From Pseudarthrobacter raffinosi (GTDB taxonomy: Bacteria > Actinomycetota > Actinomycetes > Actinomycetales > Micrococcaceae): a stretch of 64,000 nt of DNA. Below the pieces are notes generated by a model. The model worked only from the letters and a program-made list of their open reading frames with translations, ran no database searches and was not told where the DNA came from. This document shows positions 7,933-17,201 of this stretch, piece by piece. The stretch covers positions 1 through 64,000 of the forward strand of contig NZ_JAMXBH010000002.1 in the NCBI RefSeq assembly GCF_023913735.1. The letters run 5' to 3'. Position 1 is the first letter of the stretch, and each line of letters starts with the position of its first letter. The translations under genes and the position numbers were made by a program.

Positions 7933-9539
7933 CTAGCTGGAGGTCGAAGGCACTGCGGCGCGGCTGTCCTCATCAATATGCCCACAGGCCCGCGCGTACT
8001 GCTGGCCGATGACGGGCTGGAAGTCCGACGCCGGCGCCGCGACAAGTGCCACCGGCCAGTCGGGACGGGCTCCCGTGAGTGCCCAGGCGGCCTGTGCTGC
8101 GGCGCCGCGGGCCACGTATTCGTCGGGGCTTGGCACCACCACCGGCAGGTCAAACACCTGTGACGCGATCTTCTGTACCGCCGGGTTCTGCACGGCTCCG
8201 CCGATCAGCAGCAGCCGCCGCGCCGGGTAGCCCAAAGCCAGCAAGGCTGCCAGGCCGCCGGACAATCCGCACAGCATCCCTTCGATGGCCGCCCGGGCAA
8301 TGTTGCTTCGGGTGGCGGACGCGATGCTGAGACCATGCAGGCTGGCCTTGGCGTGCGGCAGGTTGGGGGTGCGTTCGCCCTCAAAATACGGCACGAGCAC
8401 CACACCATCTGCCCCGGGCGCAGCGTCCAATGCCAGCCTGGAGAGTTCATCAAAACCGACGTCCAGCAGCGTGGCCATGGAGCTCAGCACCCTGGCGGCG
8501 TTCAGCGTACGGCGATGGGCAGATAGTCGCCGCCCGCGTCTGCAAAGCCGGCAACTGTTCCGCTGGGATCGTAACCAACCTCGGATGCGACGGCGAAGAC
8601 TGTTCCGCTGGTGCCGACGGAGACCACCACATCCCCGGGCTTGGCGCCCAGACCCAGGGCCGCGGCTGCGTTATCCCCGGCGCCGGCGCCGAGCAGGATT
8701 TCAGCCCGCCCGCCGCCACCACTTGGGCCAGCATCCGTACGAGGGCGAGCGCCGGCGTTGCTCCCCGCAAAACAGAGTGGATGAACACGGCCGGCGGCTT
8801 CGCCGGCAGCCAGCACGCGCGGCAGGATGACAGCGCCCCCGGCCGCGGGGGCAGCCGAAACAGGTGCAGGTCCAGCCGCTTCCGGCTCTTGACGGGCTTC
8901 GCGTGCGTCCCTGCCGAAGGCCAGCCGGAATAGCTCCACGTCATAGCTGCCGGAGGCGGGGCTCCAGTAGCCGGTCCCGCTGGCATCCGAGCGGTCCGTG
9001 GTGAGCGCCTCCAGGTCCGGGCCCAGCGGGCTGGCCCCGGCCGGACCGTATCCCCGCAGGCGCCAGCTCAGCCAGTCATGGGGGAGGGCGACGGCTGCCA
9101 CCCTGGCAGCGGATTCGGGCTCGTTGTCCCTGACCCAGCGGACCTTGGTGACCGTGAAGGATGCCACCGGTACCAGCCCGGTACGCCGCGCGAACTCCCC
9201 GGCCCCTACCTCATCGATCAGTGCCGCTGCAGCTGCCGCGGAGCGCGTGTCATTCCACAGGAGCGCGGGCCGCACCACGTTGCCGTCGCGGTCCAGCAGC
9301 ACCATGCCGTGCTGCTGGCCCGCGACGGACAACGCGTCCACGTCCGCCAGCCCGCCGGCGTCCTCGATGGCTTCGGCCAGGGCCCGCCACCAATGGTCAG
9401 GATGGACTTCCGTCCCGTCCGGGTGGCTCGCCCGGCCCTCGCGGACCAGGACACCGCTTTGAGCGTCCAGGACCGCAACCTTGCAACTTTGGGTGGAGGA
9501 GTCAACCCCGGCAACGAGGTTCAACGAAGCAGCCGCCAC
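7933..9539 (-). pseudogene. xylB: Xylulokinase with a single-base frameshift
   Basis: A FGGY kinase that phosphorylates D-xylulose. The first part, from GTG 9539 (four bases after the xylA stop) to 8502, has the ATP/sugar motifs [44 protein letters not shown] and [11 protein letters not shown]. It stops just after GDYLPIA. The rest continues at once in another frame as [11 protein letters not shown] and runs through LIGGAVQNPAVQ to the TAG at 7933-7935. One missing base near 8509 explains the break. The stretch between residues about 255 and 305 is unusually Gly/Ala/Pro-rich. Confidence 0.85.
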
Positions 9540-9543
9540 AGTA

Positions 9544-10734
9544 TCAGCGCGCTCCGAGAAGGTGCTCGATGAAGAGCTGCTGCAGCCGCACGAATCCGAA
9601 GCCCTTGCCGCCAAAGTAGGCATCGGCGTCGAAATCCTCGTAGGAAGCGCCGTCCGATCGCAGCTGCTCGTAGCCTTCACCGGGGTTGAGGGTGGGCTCA
9701 TTGATTTGGGCAACGCGGGAAGCCAACAGCGCTTCCTGCACTTCGGGGTCGGCACGGAAGGCCTTCGCGCGTTCCTTCAGCAGCAGGTAGGTCTGCATGT
9801 TCGCGGCGGCGGAGTCCCACACGCCGTCGATGTCCTCGGTGCGGCCGGGCTTGTAGTCGAAGTGGCGGGGGCCGCTGTAGGCCGGTCCGCCGTCGGGGCC
9901 GCCGTTTTCGAGCAGGTCCACCAGGGAGAACGCGTTCTGCAGGTCGCCGTGGCCGAACACCAGGTCCTGGTCGAACTTGATGCTGCGCTGGCCGTTGAGG
10001 TCGATGTGGAACAGCTTGCCCTGGTAAAGGGCCTGGGCAATCCCGTGGGTGAAGTTGAGACCGGCCATCTGCTCGTGGCCGGTCTCGGGGTTAACGCCCA
10101 CAAGTTCCGGACGTTCCAGGGTCTCGATGAACGCAAGGGCGTGTCCCAGGGTGGGGAGCAGGATGTCGCCGCGGGGTTCGTTCGGCTTCGGTTCGATGGC
10201 GAAGCGGATGTTGTAGCCCTTGTCCGTGACGTAGTCGCCGAGCAGATTCACGGCCTCGCGGTAACGCTCCAGGGCGCCGCGGATGTCCTTGGCGGCGTCG
10301 TACTCGCTGCCCTCACGGCCGCCCCACATCACGAACGTTTCGGCGCCGAGTTCAGCTGCGAGGTCGATGTTGTCCAGCACTTTGCGCAAGGCGAAGCGGC
10401 GCACGCCCCGGTCATTGCTGGTGAAGCCGCCGTCCTTGAAAACCGGGTGGCTGAACAGATTCGTGGTGACCATGGGAACGATCATCCCCGTGGACTTGAG
10501 CGCACCGGTCAGCCGGTCGATCTCACGCTGGCGATCAGCTGCCGAGCAGCCAAAGGGAAAGAGATCGTTGTCGTGGAAGGTGATGCCGTAGGCACCCAGA
10601 TCACTCAGCTTGTTGACGGTTTCGACGGTGTCCAGGGGCGGACGGGTGGCAGAACCGAACTGGTCCTGGGCCTCCCAGCCGACCGTCCAAAGGCCGAAGG
10701 AAAACTTGTCTTCGCGGGTGGGCTGAATCGTCAT
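9544..10734 (-). CDS. xylA: Xylose isomerase
   Basis: Interconverts D-xylose and D-xylulose in the cytoplasm. The 396-residue protein has the actinobacterial TIM-barrel motifs: [12 protein letters not shown] with the catalytic His, [31 protein letters not shown] with the metal-binding Glu, [14 protein letters not shown], and FHIDLNGQ. The ATG at 10734 ([20 protein letters not shown]) has GGAG nine bases upstream. The longer frame would add a cysteine-rich stretch atypical of the family. It leads the leftward xylA-xylB pair. Confidence 0.97.
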   Translation of the reverse strand: MTIQPTREDKFSFGLWTVGWEAQDQFGSATRPPLDTVETVNKLSDLGAYGITFHDNDLFPFGCSAADRQREIDRLTGALKSTGMIVPMVTTNLFSHPVFKDGGFTSNDRGVRRFALRKVLDNIDLAAELGAETFVMWGGREGSEYDAAKDIRGALERYREAVNLLGDYVTDKGYNIRFAIEPKPNEPRGDILLPTLGHALAFIETLERPELVGVNPETGHEQMAGLNFTHGIAQALYQGKLFHIDLNGQRSIKFDQDLVFGHGDLQNAFSLVDLLENGGPDGGPAYSGPRHFDYKPGRTEDIDGVWDSAAANMQTYLLLKERAKAFRADPEVQEALLASRVAQINEPTLNPGEGYEQLRSDGASYEDFDADAYFGGKGFGFVRLQQLFIEHLLGAR

Positions 10735-10972
10735 TGAATGCTCCGTTAGTAGGTATGAAGAGGAGTGCGTACCGCGTCCCTTTGATGAGTCGCAGCATTT
10801 TGTTCTGCGCACAAACATATTAGGAATTTCCGTGAGTCAACTACTAGGCACTCCGAGCTAGGCTGGGTTCTGAATGCCAACTCCCTCGAAATCTCTGGTT
10901 TTCCGCACCCGAAGCGGTTATGTTGTGAAGAACACCAAACCTGAAAACCAGACTCCGTGGAGGACGCAGAGC
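10735..10972. promoter_or_regulatory. Divergent xyl control region
   Basis: This 238-base gap separates xylA (leftward) from the alditol oxidase gene (rightward). TCTGGTTTTC at 10894-10903 recurs as its exact complement GAAAACCAGA at 10943-10952, a candidate operator pair or hairpin upstream of the rightward gene. For xylA a weak leftward promoter is possible with TTGACT (10840-10835) and TATGTT (10819-10814). The ROK regulator two genes away is the obvious candidate to act here. No clear catabolite-control site was found. Confidence 0.35.
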
Positions 10973-12247
10973 GTGACTGAACAACGTGTGCAGCAACGGA
11001 ACTGGGCCGGAAACTTCGGCTACCGGGCGGAACGGATCGCGCACCCGCGCACCGTGGCGGAGCTGCAGGAACTGGTGGCCGGAGCCCGGACCATCCGCGC
11101 CCTGGGATCCCGCCATTCATTCAACGACATCGCCGACACTTCAGGCACGCGGGCGGCCCTGAACCTGCTGGATCCGGCCATCACTGTCGATGCTGAGAAC
11201 CTGAACGTCACGGTGAGCGGAGGCACGCGGTACGGGACGCTCGCCGCGGAGCTGCAGCGGCAAGGTTTCGCCCTGCACAACCTGGCCTCGCTGCCCCATA
11301 TTTCGGTGGCCGGTGCGGTGGCCACGGCCACGCACGGCTCCGGAGACGGCAACGGGAATCTGGCCACCGCCGTCGCCGGTTTGGAACTCGTGACCGCAGA
11401 CGGCGGCATCCTCACCGCCCGCCGCGGCGAGACCACGGACTTTGACGGCATGGTGGTGGGACTGGGCGCCCTGGGAATCGTCAGCAGCGTGACCCTGGAC
11501 ATAGAGCCGGCCTTCCATGTTGCCCAGCACGTTTTTGAGGACCTGGATTGGGAGCGGGTTCTGGAGAATTTCGACGACGTCACCTCCTCCGCGTACAGCG
11601 TCAGCCTCTTCACTGACTGGAGCGGCAGTACCGTTGGGCAAGCATGGCTGAAGGGCCGGGTGTCGGATCCGGGAGTGGTGGCCGGCAGGCGGGACTTCTT
11701 CGGCGGCACCCCGGCCCTGTCGGCCCGGCATCCGCTCCCGGGCGTCTCCGGAAGTAACTGCACGGAACAACTCGGCGTGCCGGGGCCGTGGTCGGACCGG
11801 CTTGCCCACTTCAGGATGGAGTTCACGCCCAGCAAGGGCGACGAACTCCAGTCCGAGTACCTGGTGCCCCGGGAACACGCTGTGGATGCCATTCGCACGC
11901 TGCGCAAACTCTCCGGGGTCCTGACTCCCTTGCTCCTGGTCTCCGAGATCCGCACGATTGCTGCCGACCGGCTCTGGCTGAGCCCAAATTATGGTCGCGA
12001 CGGCATCGGCCTGCACTTCACCTGGCGGCAGGACCAGCCAGCGGTGGAGGCGGTACTGCCACTGCTTGAGGCGGAGCTGGCGCCCTTTGCCGCACGGCCT
12101 CACTGGGGCAAGCTGTTCGACGGCGGTACTGCCGCCGTCGGGCCCCTGTACCCACGCTTCGATGACTTCAGGGCCCTGGCCGGCCGGCTGGATCCGGCCG
12201 GAAAGTTCCGCAACCGGTTCCTGGACTACGCGGTCTTCGGCTCCTGA
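10973..12247 (+). CDS. FAD-dependent alditol (xylitol) oxidase
   Basis: A 424-residue member of the vanillyl-alcohol-oxidase/alditol oxidase group that oxidises polyols such as xylitol to the aldose with oxygen as acceptor. The FAD domain shows RALGSRHSFNDIADTSG, in which H48 is at the position that covalently holds FAD in Streptomyces alditol oxidase, and VAGAVATATHGSG. The C-terminal D-arabinono-lactone-oxidase domain ends FRNRFLDYAVFG. Start chosen at GTG 10973 (VTEQRVQQRNWAGNFGY) because GGAGG lies nine bases before it. Making xylose from xylitol would feed XylA. Confidence 0.88.
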   Translation: MTEQRVQQRNWAGNFGYRAERIAHPRTVAELQELVAGARTIRALGSRHSFNDIADTSGTRAALNLLDPAITVDAENLNVTVSGGTRYGTLAAELQRQGFALHNLASLPHISVAGAVATATHGSGDGNGNLATAVAGLELVTADGGILTARRGETTDFDGMVVGLGALGIVSSVTLDIEPAFHVAQHVFEDLDWERVLENFDDVTSSAYSVSLFTDWSGSTVGQAWLKGRVSDPGVVAGRRDFFGGTPALSARHPLPGVSGSNCTEQLGVPGPWSDRLAHFRMEFTPSKGDELQSEYLVPREHAVDAIRTLRKLSGVLTPLLLVSEIRTIAADRLWLSPNYGRDGIGLHFTWRQDQPAVEAVLPLLEAELAPFAARPHWGKLFDGGTAAVGPLYPRFDDFRALAGRLDPAGKFRNRFLDYAVFGS

Positions 12248-12258
12248 TATTGTCACGG

Positions 12259-13479
12259 ATGATGTCCTCAGCAACCCGCCTCCCCGCAACGGCCAGCGAT
12301 CCCGATCCGTCGCGGCGGAACAACCTTGCCCTGATCGCAACCCTGGTGCACCACCATGGTGTCCTCAGCCGAGCGGAGCTGACCAGACGGACGGGGCTGA
12401 ACAGGTCCACGGTGGGGACGCTGGTGGGCCAGCTGGTGGCCCTCGGACTCGTCTATGAAGCGGCGCCGTCCGGCGAAGCCCAGGTTGGCCGTCCGAGCCC
12501 GGACGTAAGGCCTGATCCGTCCACGGCGGCATTGGCCGTGAACCCGGAAGTGGACGCCGTCACCATCGGACTGGTGAGCCTGGGCGGAAAAGTCCAGAAG
12601 AAGATCCGCTTCGCCACGGAGCGGATCCCCACCGCCAAGGAAGCAGTCAACATCGCTGCCGCAGTCATTGTAGGGATGCGGTCGGAGCTCGATGCGTCCT
12701 ACCGGATCGTTGGCATCGGCTTGGCAGTGCCCGGCCTGGTCAACCGTGCCGACGGGGTGGTCCGCCACGCCCCCCATTTGGGTTGGCGCGACGAACCCGT
12801 GGCCCGGATGTTGGGCGAGGCCACCGGCTACCCGTGCCTGGCGGACAACGATGCCTCCCTGGGTGCGGAAGCCGAGCTCATTTTCGGGGCCGGCGCCGGC
12901 CGCGGCAACCTGGTCTACCTCAACGGCGGCGCCAGCGGCATCGGCGGCGGCGTCATTGCCGATGGAGCGTTGCTGCGCGGGTCCGCCGGATATGCGGGCG
13001 AGCTGGGACACACCTTCGTGCGCACCGCCGGCCAGATCTGCCACTGCGGCGCCTCCGGCTGCCTCGAAACCGAGGTGTCCCAGTCCCGGCTCTTCGACCT
13101 GGCAGGGCTCGGCGGCGGCGACGCCAGCCAGCTCGAAGCGGCCCTCCGCTCGAAAGCCAGTGCGGAGCTGGCCGCGGAAGTGGCCCGCCAACTGGGCTAT
13201 CTGGGCATCACCCTGCGCAACGCGGTCAACACGTTCAACCCGGACGCGATCGTCCTCGATGGGTTCCTGGGCATTCTGCACGCACTCTCGCCTGACACGC
13301 TGGACGGCCTGATCCGGACCCAGGCCCTGGACGAGGCGGCGGGCCGGGCCAGGATCTACCGTGCCGCGCTGGGCTCCGATCTTATGATGATCGGGGCTGC
13401 CGAACTGGCGTTTACCCGATTACTCGCGGACCCGGCAGGCATCACTGCCCTGCCCGCACCTCCTGCGAAGGTGCGCTGA
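12259..13479 (+). CDS. ROK-family transcriptional regulator (XylR-like)
   Basis: A 406-residue repressor-type ROK protein. An N-terminal winged helix (LSRAELTRRTGLNRSTVGTLVGQL) is followed by a sugar-kinase-like ROK domain with GVIADGALLRGSAGYAGELGH and the zinc cluster CHCGASGCLETE. Its place next to xylA and the alditol oxidase suggests control by xylose or xylitol. The start could also be the TTG at 12250, three codons earlier. It begins 11 bases after the oxidase stop, so the two are probably co-transcribed. Confidence 0.88.
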   Translation: MMSSATRLPATASDPDPSRRNNLALIATLVHHHGVLSRAELTRRTGLNRSTVGTLVGQLVALGLVYEAAPSGEAQVGRPSPDVRPDPSTAALAVNPEVDAVTIGLVSLGGKVQKKIRFATERIPTAKEAVNIAAAVIVGMRSELDASYRIVGIGLAVPGLVNRADGVVRHAPHLGWRDEPVARMLGEATGYPCLADNDASLGAEAELIFGAGAGRGNLVYLNGGASGIGGGVIADGALLRGSAGYAGELGHTFVRTAGQICHCGASGCLETEVSQSRLFDLAGLGGGDASQLEAALRSKASAELAAEVARQLGYLGITLRNAVNTFNPDAIVLDGFLGILHALSPDTLDGLIRTQALDEAAGRARIYRAALGSDLMMIGAAELAFTRLLADPAGITALPAPPAKVR

Positions 13480-13566
13480 GCGGCCTGAGGACGGCACCTC
13501 CCCGTGGGCGGGCGTGCCCGGGGCAGTGCTCACGGCGCACGCTGCTTCCAGCAGGGATCGCGGCCA

Positions 13567-13572
13567 TAGAAT
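13567..13572 (+). promoter_or_regulatory. -10 box of the LacI-family regulator gene
   Basis: TAGAAT lies 39 bases before the start codon at 13612 in the 132-base gap after the ROK gene. No good -35 hexamer is seen at the expected distance. Confidence 0.4.
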
Positions 13573-13611
13573 GTTGGACACCACCTTGTCTTCCACCGAA
13601 GGGTCCCTCGC

Positions 13612-14625
13612 ATGGGCAACACGATTGACCGACGCCAGCCACGCCTGGAGGACGTGGCAGCGCGGGCAAAAGTGTCCCACCAGACGGTCTCGCGGGTCAT
13701 CAACAACCACCCCAATGTCAGCAGCGCCACCAGGGAGAAAGTGGAAGCGGCGATTGCGGAACTCGGCTACCGGCGCAACACCGCCGCCAGGAGCCTGGTC
13801 ACCCGGCGTTCGCAAACCATAGGTGTGCTCGCGGCCGAAATGGGGCAGTACGGCCCGGCCAACACCCTTCTCGGAGTCCAGCAGGCTGCCCGGGAGGCCG
13901 GTTACTTTGTGAGCATCGAGGCCATCAAGGAGGCCGGAGCGGATGCCATCTCGGACGCCGTCCGCCATCTCACGGACCAGGGCGCGGACGGGATCATCGT
14001 CATTGTGCCCCACGACGGTACCGTTCAGGCGCTGGAGGGCCTCACCCTGGACGTTCCCGTGATCCTTGTGGGTGCCGCCGGTGGGGGCCTCTTCAGCGGA
14101 GCGTTGGTGGACCAGAAGCTCGGGGCGCGCCTGGCGGTCTCGCACTTGATCGACCTGGGGCACCGGCGGATCGGGCATGTTTCCGGGCCCCAGGACTGGG
14201 TTGACGGCAGGTCACGTGCCGAGGGGTGGGGTGAGCGGCTCCGCGAGGCCGGCCTGGCTGATGACCTGTTGATCGAAGGGGACTGGAGCGCCGGCAGCGG
14301 GTACCGGATCGGCCGGCAGCTTGCCGCTGAGCGCACGGCAACGGCCCTGTTTGTGGGCAACGACCAGATGGCCCTGGGCCTGCTGCGCGCCTTCAGCGAA
14401 GCGGGGGTCCGCGTGCCCGACGACGTCTCCGTGGTGGGCTTCGATGACCAGCCTGAGTCGGGCTACTTCACGCCGCCGCTGACCACCGTGCGCCAGGACT
14501 TCGAGGAACTTGGCAGGCGCTGCCTGGGCGTTATGCTGAACGCCCTTGAGGGCGGCGCGGGCGCAGGCACCATCATGGTGGAGCCGGAGCTGGTTGTCCG
14601 CAGCAGCACGTCCGCTCCCGCCTGA
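13612..14625 (+). CDS. LacI-family regulator, probable arabinose-operon repressor
   Basis: A 337-residue LacI/GalR protein. The N-terminal headpiece RLEDVAARAKVSHQTVSRVI has the canonical recognition helix, NTAARSLVTRRSQTIGVL forms the hinge, and a periplasmic-binding-like effector domain follows (FVGNDQMALGLLRAF, VSVVGFDDQPESGYFTPPLTTVRQ). It stands directly upstream of araBDA in the same orientation, with a LacI-type operator between them. It differs in fold from the AraC-type activator of enteric bacteria. Arabinose as ligand is inferred. Confidence 0.92.
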   Translation: MGNTIDRRQPRLEDVAARAKVSHQTVSRVINNHPNVSSATREKVEAAIAELGYRRNTAARSLVTRRSQTIGVLAAEMGQYGPANTLLGVQQAAREAGYFVSIEAIKEAGADAISDAVRHLTDQGADGIIVIVPHDGTVQALEGLTLDVPVILVGAAGGGLFSGALVDQKLGARLAVSHLIDLGHRRIGHVSGPQDWVDGRSRAEGWGERLREAGLADDLLIEGDWSAGSGYRIGRQLAAERTATALFVGNDQMALGLLRAFSEAGVRVPDDVSVVGFDDQPESGYFTPPLTTVRQDFEELGRRCLGVMLNALEGGAGAGTIMVEPELVVRSSTSAPA

Positions 14626-14658
14626 TTCCTTCCTGAGCGTCCCAGTCGCGGTCCACAC

Positions 14659-14689
14659 TTGACGTGCCAATTGTTAGCGCTCACAATTG
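14659..14689 (+). promoter_or_regulatory. araBDA promoter with LacI-type operator
   Basis: TTGACG (14659-14664), 17 bases, and CACAAT (14682-14687) form a promoter. It is overlaid by a 22-base palindrome at 14668-14689 with core TTGTTAGCGCTCACAA, symmetric at 20 of 22 positions and centred on the CG of the LacI family. A bound repressor would block RNA polymerase directly. The ribulokinase start is 41 bases further on. Confidence 0.8.
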
Positions 14690-14730
14690 AATCAATCCGC
14701 GCTCACCGGACCAGCTATTTGGAGGACTTC

Positions 14731-16455
14731 ATGGACGTCACAGTGGACGGCACAGACAACTACGTCATCGGCGTGGACTACGGAACGCTCTCGGGACGGG
14801 CCGTTGTGGTCCGGGTCCGTGACGGCAAGGAACTGGGCAGCGGTGTCTTCGGCTATCCGCACGCCGTGGTCACGGATTCCCTGCCGGCGGATGTAACGGG
14901 CGTTGCGGGCGACGGCGCCGCCCGGCTTCCCACGGAATGGGCACTTCAGGTGCCCAATGACTACCGCGACGTCCTCCGCCACGCCGTCCCCGCAGCGATC
15001 GTAGACGCCGGGATCAACCCGGCAGCCGTCGTCGGAATTGCCACTGACTTCACGGCCTGCACCATGGTGCCGGTCAAGGCCGACGGCACCCCGCTTAACG
15101 AACTGCCCGGCTTTGCCAGCCGCCCGCACGCCTACGTGAAGCTGTGGCGGCACCACGCCGCGCAGCCGCAGGCGGACCGGATCAACGCCCTGGCCGCCGA
15201 GCGCGGCGAAGCCTGGCTGCCGCGCTACGGGGGACTGATTTCCTCCGAGTGGGAATTCGCCAAGGGCCTGCAGCTGCTGGAGGAGGACCCGGAAGCCTAC
15301 GCCGCCATGGACCACTGGGTGGAGGCGGCCGACTGGATCGTCTGGCAGCTTTGCGGCCAATACGTTCGTAACGCCTGCACCGCCGGCTACAAGGGCATCT
15401 ACCAGGACGGCGGGTATCCCTCCGAGGACTTCCTCGCCGCGCTGAACCCGGAATTCAAGGACTTCGTCAGCACCAAACTTGAGCACACCATCGGCCGGCT
15501 CGGCGACGCCGCGGGCTACTTGACCACCGAGGCCGCCGCCTGGACCGGACTGCCGGAAGGCATCGCCGTGGCCGTCGGCAACGTGGACGCCCACGCCACA
15601 GCCCCCGCCGCAAAGGCAGTGGAGCCGGGGCAGCTGGTGGCCATCATGGGCACGTCCACCTGCCACGTTATGAACGGTTCAGATCTTCGCGAAGTGCCGG
15701 GCATGTGCGGCGTAGTGGACGGCGGGATCGTGGACGGCCTGTGGGGCTACGAAGCCGGACAATCCGGCGTAGGCGACATCTTCGGCTGGTTCACCAAGAA
15801 CGGTGTCCCGCCGGAATACCACCAGGCGGCGGCCGCGGCAGGCCTGGGCATCCACGAATACCTCACCGAACTCGCCGCACACCAGGCCGTCGGAGAGCAC
15901 GGTCTCATCGCCCTGGACTGGCACTCGGGGAACCGTTCGGTGCTGGTGGACCACGAGCTCTCCGGCGTGGTGGTGGGCCAGACCCTCGCCACCAAGCCCG
16001 AGGACACCTACCGCGCGCTGCTGGAGGCCACGGCCTTCGGCACCCGCACCATCGTGGATGCCTTCCGCGACTCCGGTGTGCCCGTCAAGGAGTTCATCGT
16101 GGCCGGCGGCCTGCTGAAGAACAAGCTGCTCATGCAGATCTACGCCGACATCACCGGCCTGCAGCTTTCGACCATTGGCTCAACCCAGGGTCCGGCGCTG
16201 GGATCGGCCATCCATGCCGCCGTTGCGGCCGGGAAGTACGCCAATATCCGCGAAGCCGCGGCCGCCATGGGCTCGGAACCCGGCGACGTCTACACACCGA
16301 TCCCGGAGAACGTGGCGGCCTATGAGGAACTGTTCCAGGAATACCGGACACTGTACGACTACTTCGGCCGGGGAGCCAATGACGTGATGCACCGGCTCAA
16401 GGCCATCCAGCGCAACGCCACCAAAGCACTCGTTGCGGCTGGAGCCTCCGCATGA
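14731..16455 (+). CDS. araB: Ribulokinase
   Basis: Phosphorylates L-ribulose with ATP, the second step of L-arabinose use. The 574-residue FGGY kinase has the phosphate loop VIGVDYGTLSGRAVVV, substrate-region TDFTACTMVPV, GGLISSEWEFAKGLQLL, and the second ATP-site segment VAIMGTSTCHVM plus GGLLKNKLLMQIYADI. Start at ATG 14731, ten bases after the beginning of GGAGG. Its stop overlaps the araD start as ATGA, so the two are coupled. Confidence 0.96.
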   Translation: MDVTVDGTDNYVIGVDYGTLSGRAVVVRVRDGKELGSGVFGYPHAVVTDSLPADVTGVAGDGAARLPTEWALQVPNDYRDVLRHAVPAAIVDAGINPAAVVGIATDFTACTMVPVKADGTPLNELPGFASRPHAYVKLWRHHAAQPQADRINALAAERGEAWLPRYGGLISSEWEFAKGLQLLEEDPEAYAAMDHWVEAADWIVWQLCGQYVRNACTAGYKGIYQDGGYPSEDFLAALNPEFKDFVSTKLEHTIGRLGDAAGYLTTEAAAWTGLPEGIAVAVGNVDAHATAPAAKAVEPGQLVAIMGTSTCHVMNGSDLREVPGMCGVVDGGIVDGLWGYEAGQSGVGDIFGWFTKNGVPPEYHQAAAAAGLGIHEYLTELAAHQAVGEHGLIALDWHSGNRSVLVDHELSGVVVGQTLATKPEDTYRALLEATAFGTRTIVDAFRDSGVPVKEFIVAGGLLKNKLLMQIYADITGLQLSTIGSTQGPALGSAIHAAVAAGKYANIREAAAAMGSEPGDVYTPIPENVAAYEELFQEYRTLYDYFGRGANDVMHRLKAIQRNATKALVAAGASA

Positions 16456-17156
16456 GCGCCGCGCTTTCAGACACCCTGGAAACGATCGCCCGGATCCGTG
16501 CCGACGTCTGCGCCCTGCATGCCGAGCTCACCCGCTATGGGCTGGTGGTATGGACGGCAGGCAATGTCTCCGCGCGCGTTCCAGGCCATGACCTGATGGT
16601 CATTAAGCCGTCGGGCGTTTCCTACGATGACCTCACACCCGAGCAGATGGTGGTCACCGACCTGTATGGGGTACCCGTGGCGGGTGACGCCGCCGGTGAG
16701 TGGGGCAACCCGGGGCTGTCGCCGTCGTCGGACACGGCCGCGCACGCCTATGTCTACCGGCAAATGCCCGACGTCGGCGGCGTGGTGCACACGCACTCCA
16801 CCTACGCCACGGCCTGGGCAGCGCGGGGCGAAGCGATCCCGTGCGTGCTGACCATGATGGGCGACGAGTTCGGCGGCACCATTCCGGTCGGACCGTTCGC
16901 ACTGATCGGTGACGACTCGATCGGACAGGGCATCGTGGAGACTCTGAAGGACTCCAACTCGCCCGCGGTGCTGATGCAGAACCACGGCCCGTTCACCATC
17001 GGCAAGGATGCCAGGGACGCGGTGAAGGCTGCGGTGATGTGCGAGGAAGTGGCGCGGACAGTGCACATTTCCCGGCAGCTCGGCGAGCCGCTGCCGATCG
17101 ACCAGGCCAAGATCGAATCCCTCTACGCGCGCTACCAGAACGTCTACGGCCGCTAG
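16452..17156 (+). CDS. araD: L-ribulose-5-phosphate 4-epimerase
   Basis: Converts L-ribulose 5-phosphate to D-xylulose 5-phosphate for the pentose phosphate pathway. The 234-residue class II aldolase-fold protein has WTAGNVSARVPG and KPSGVSYDDL for phosphate binding, SPSSDTAAH, and the zinc histidines H113 and H115 in VVHTHSTYA, with a third in MQNHGPF. All are as in AraD. It overlaps araB by four bases and precedes araA by 45 bases. Confidence 0.95.
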   Translation: MSAALSDTLETIARIRADVCALHAELTRYGLVVWTAGNVSARVPGHDLMVIKPSGVSYDDLTPEQMVVTDLYGVPVAGDAAGEWGNPGLSPSSDTAAHAYVYRQMPDVGGVVHTHSTYATAWAARGEAIPCVLTMMGDEFGGTIPVGPFALIGDDSIGQGIVETLKDSNSPAVLMQNHGPFTIGKDARDAVKAAVMCEEVARTVHISRQLGEPLPIDQAKIESLYARYQNVYGR

Positions 17157-17201
17157 CTGGCCCGGACCCCGCACTTCACCGGACTTTCACAGGAGAAAAC
17201 C

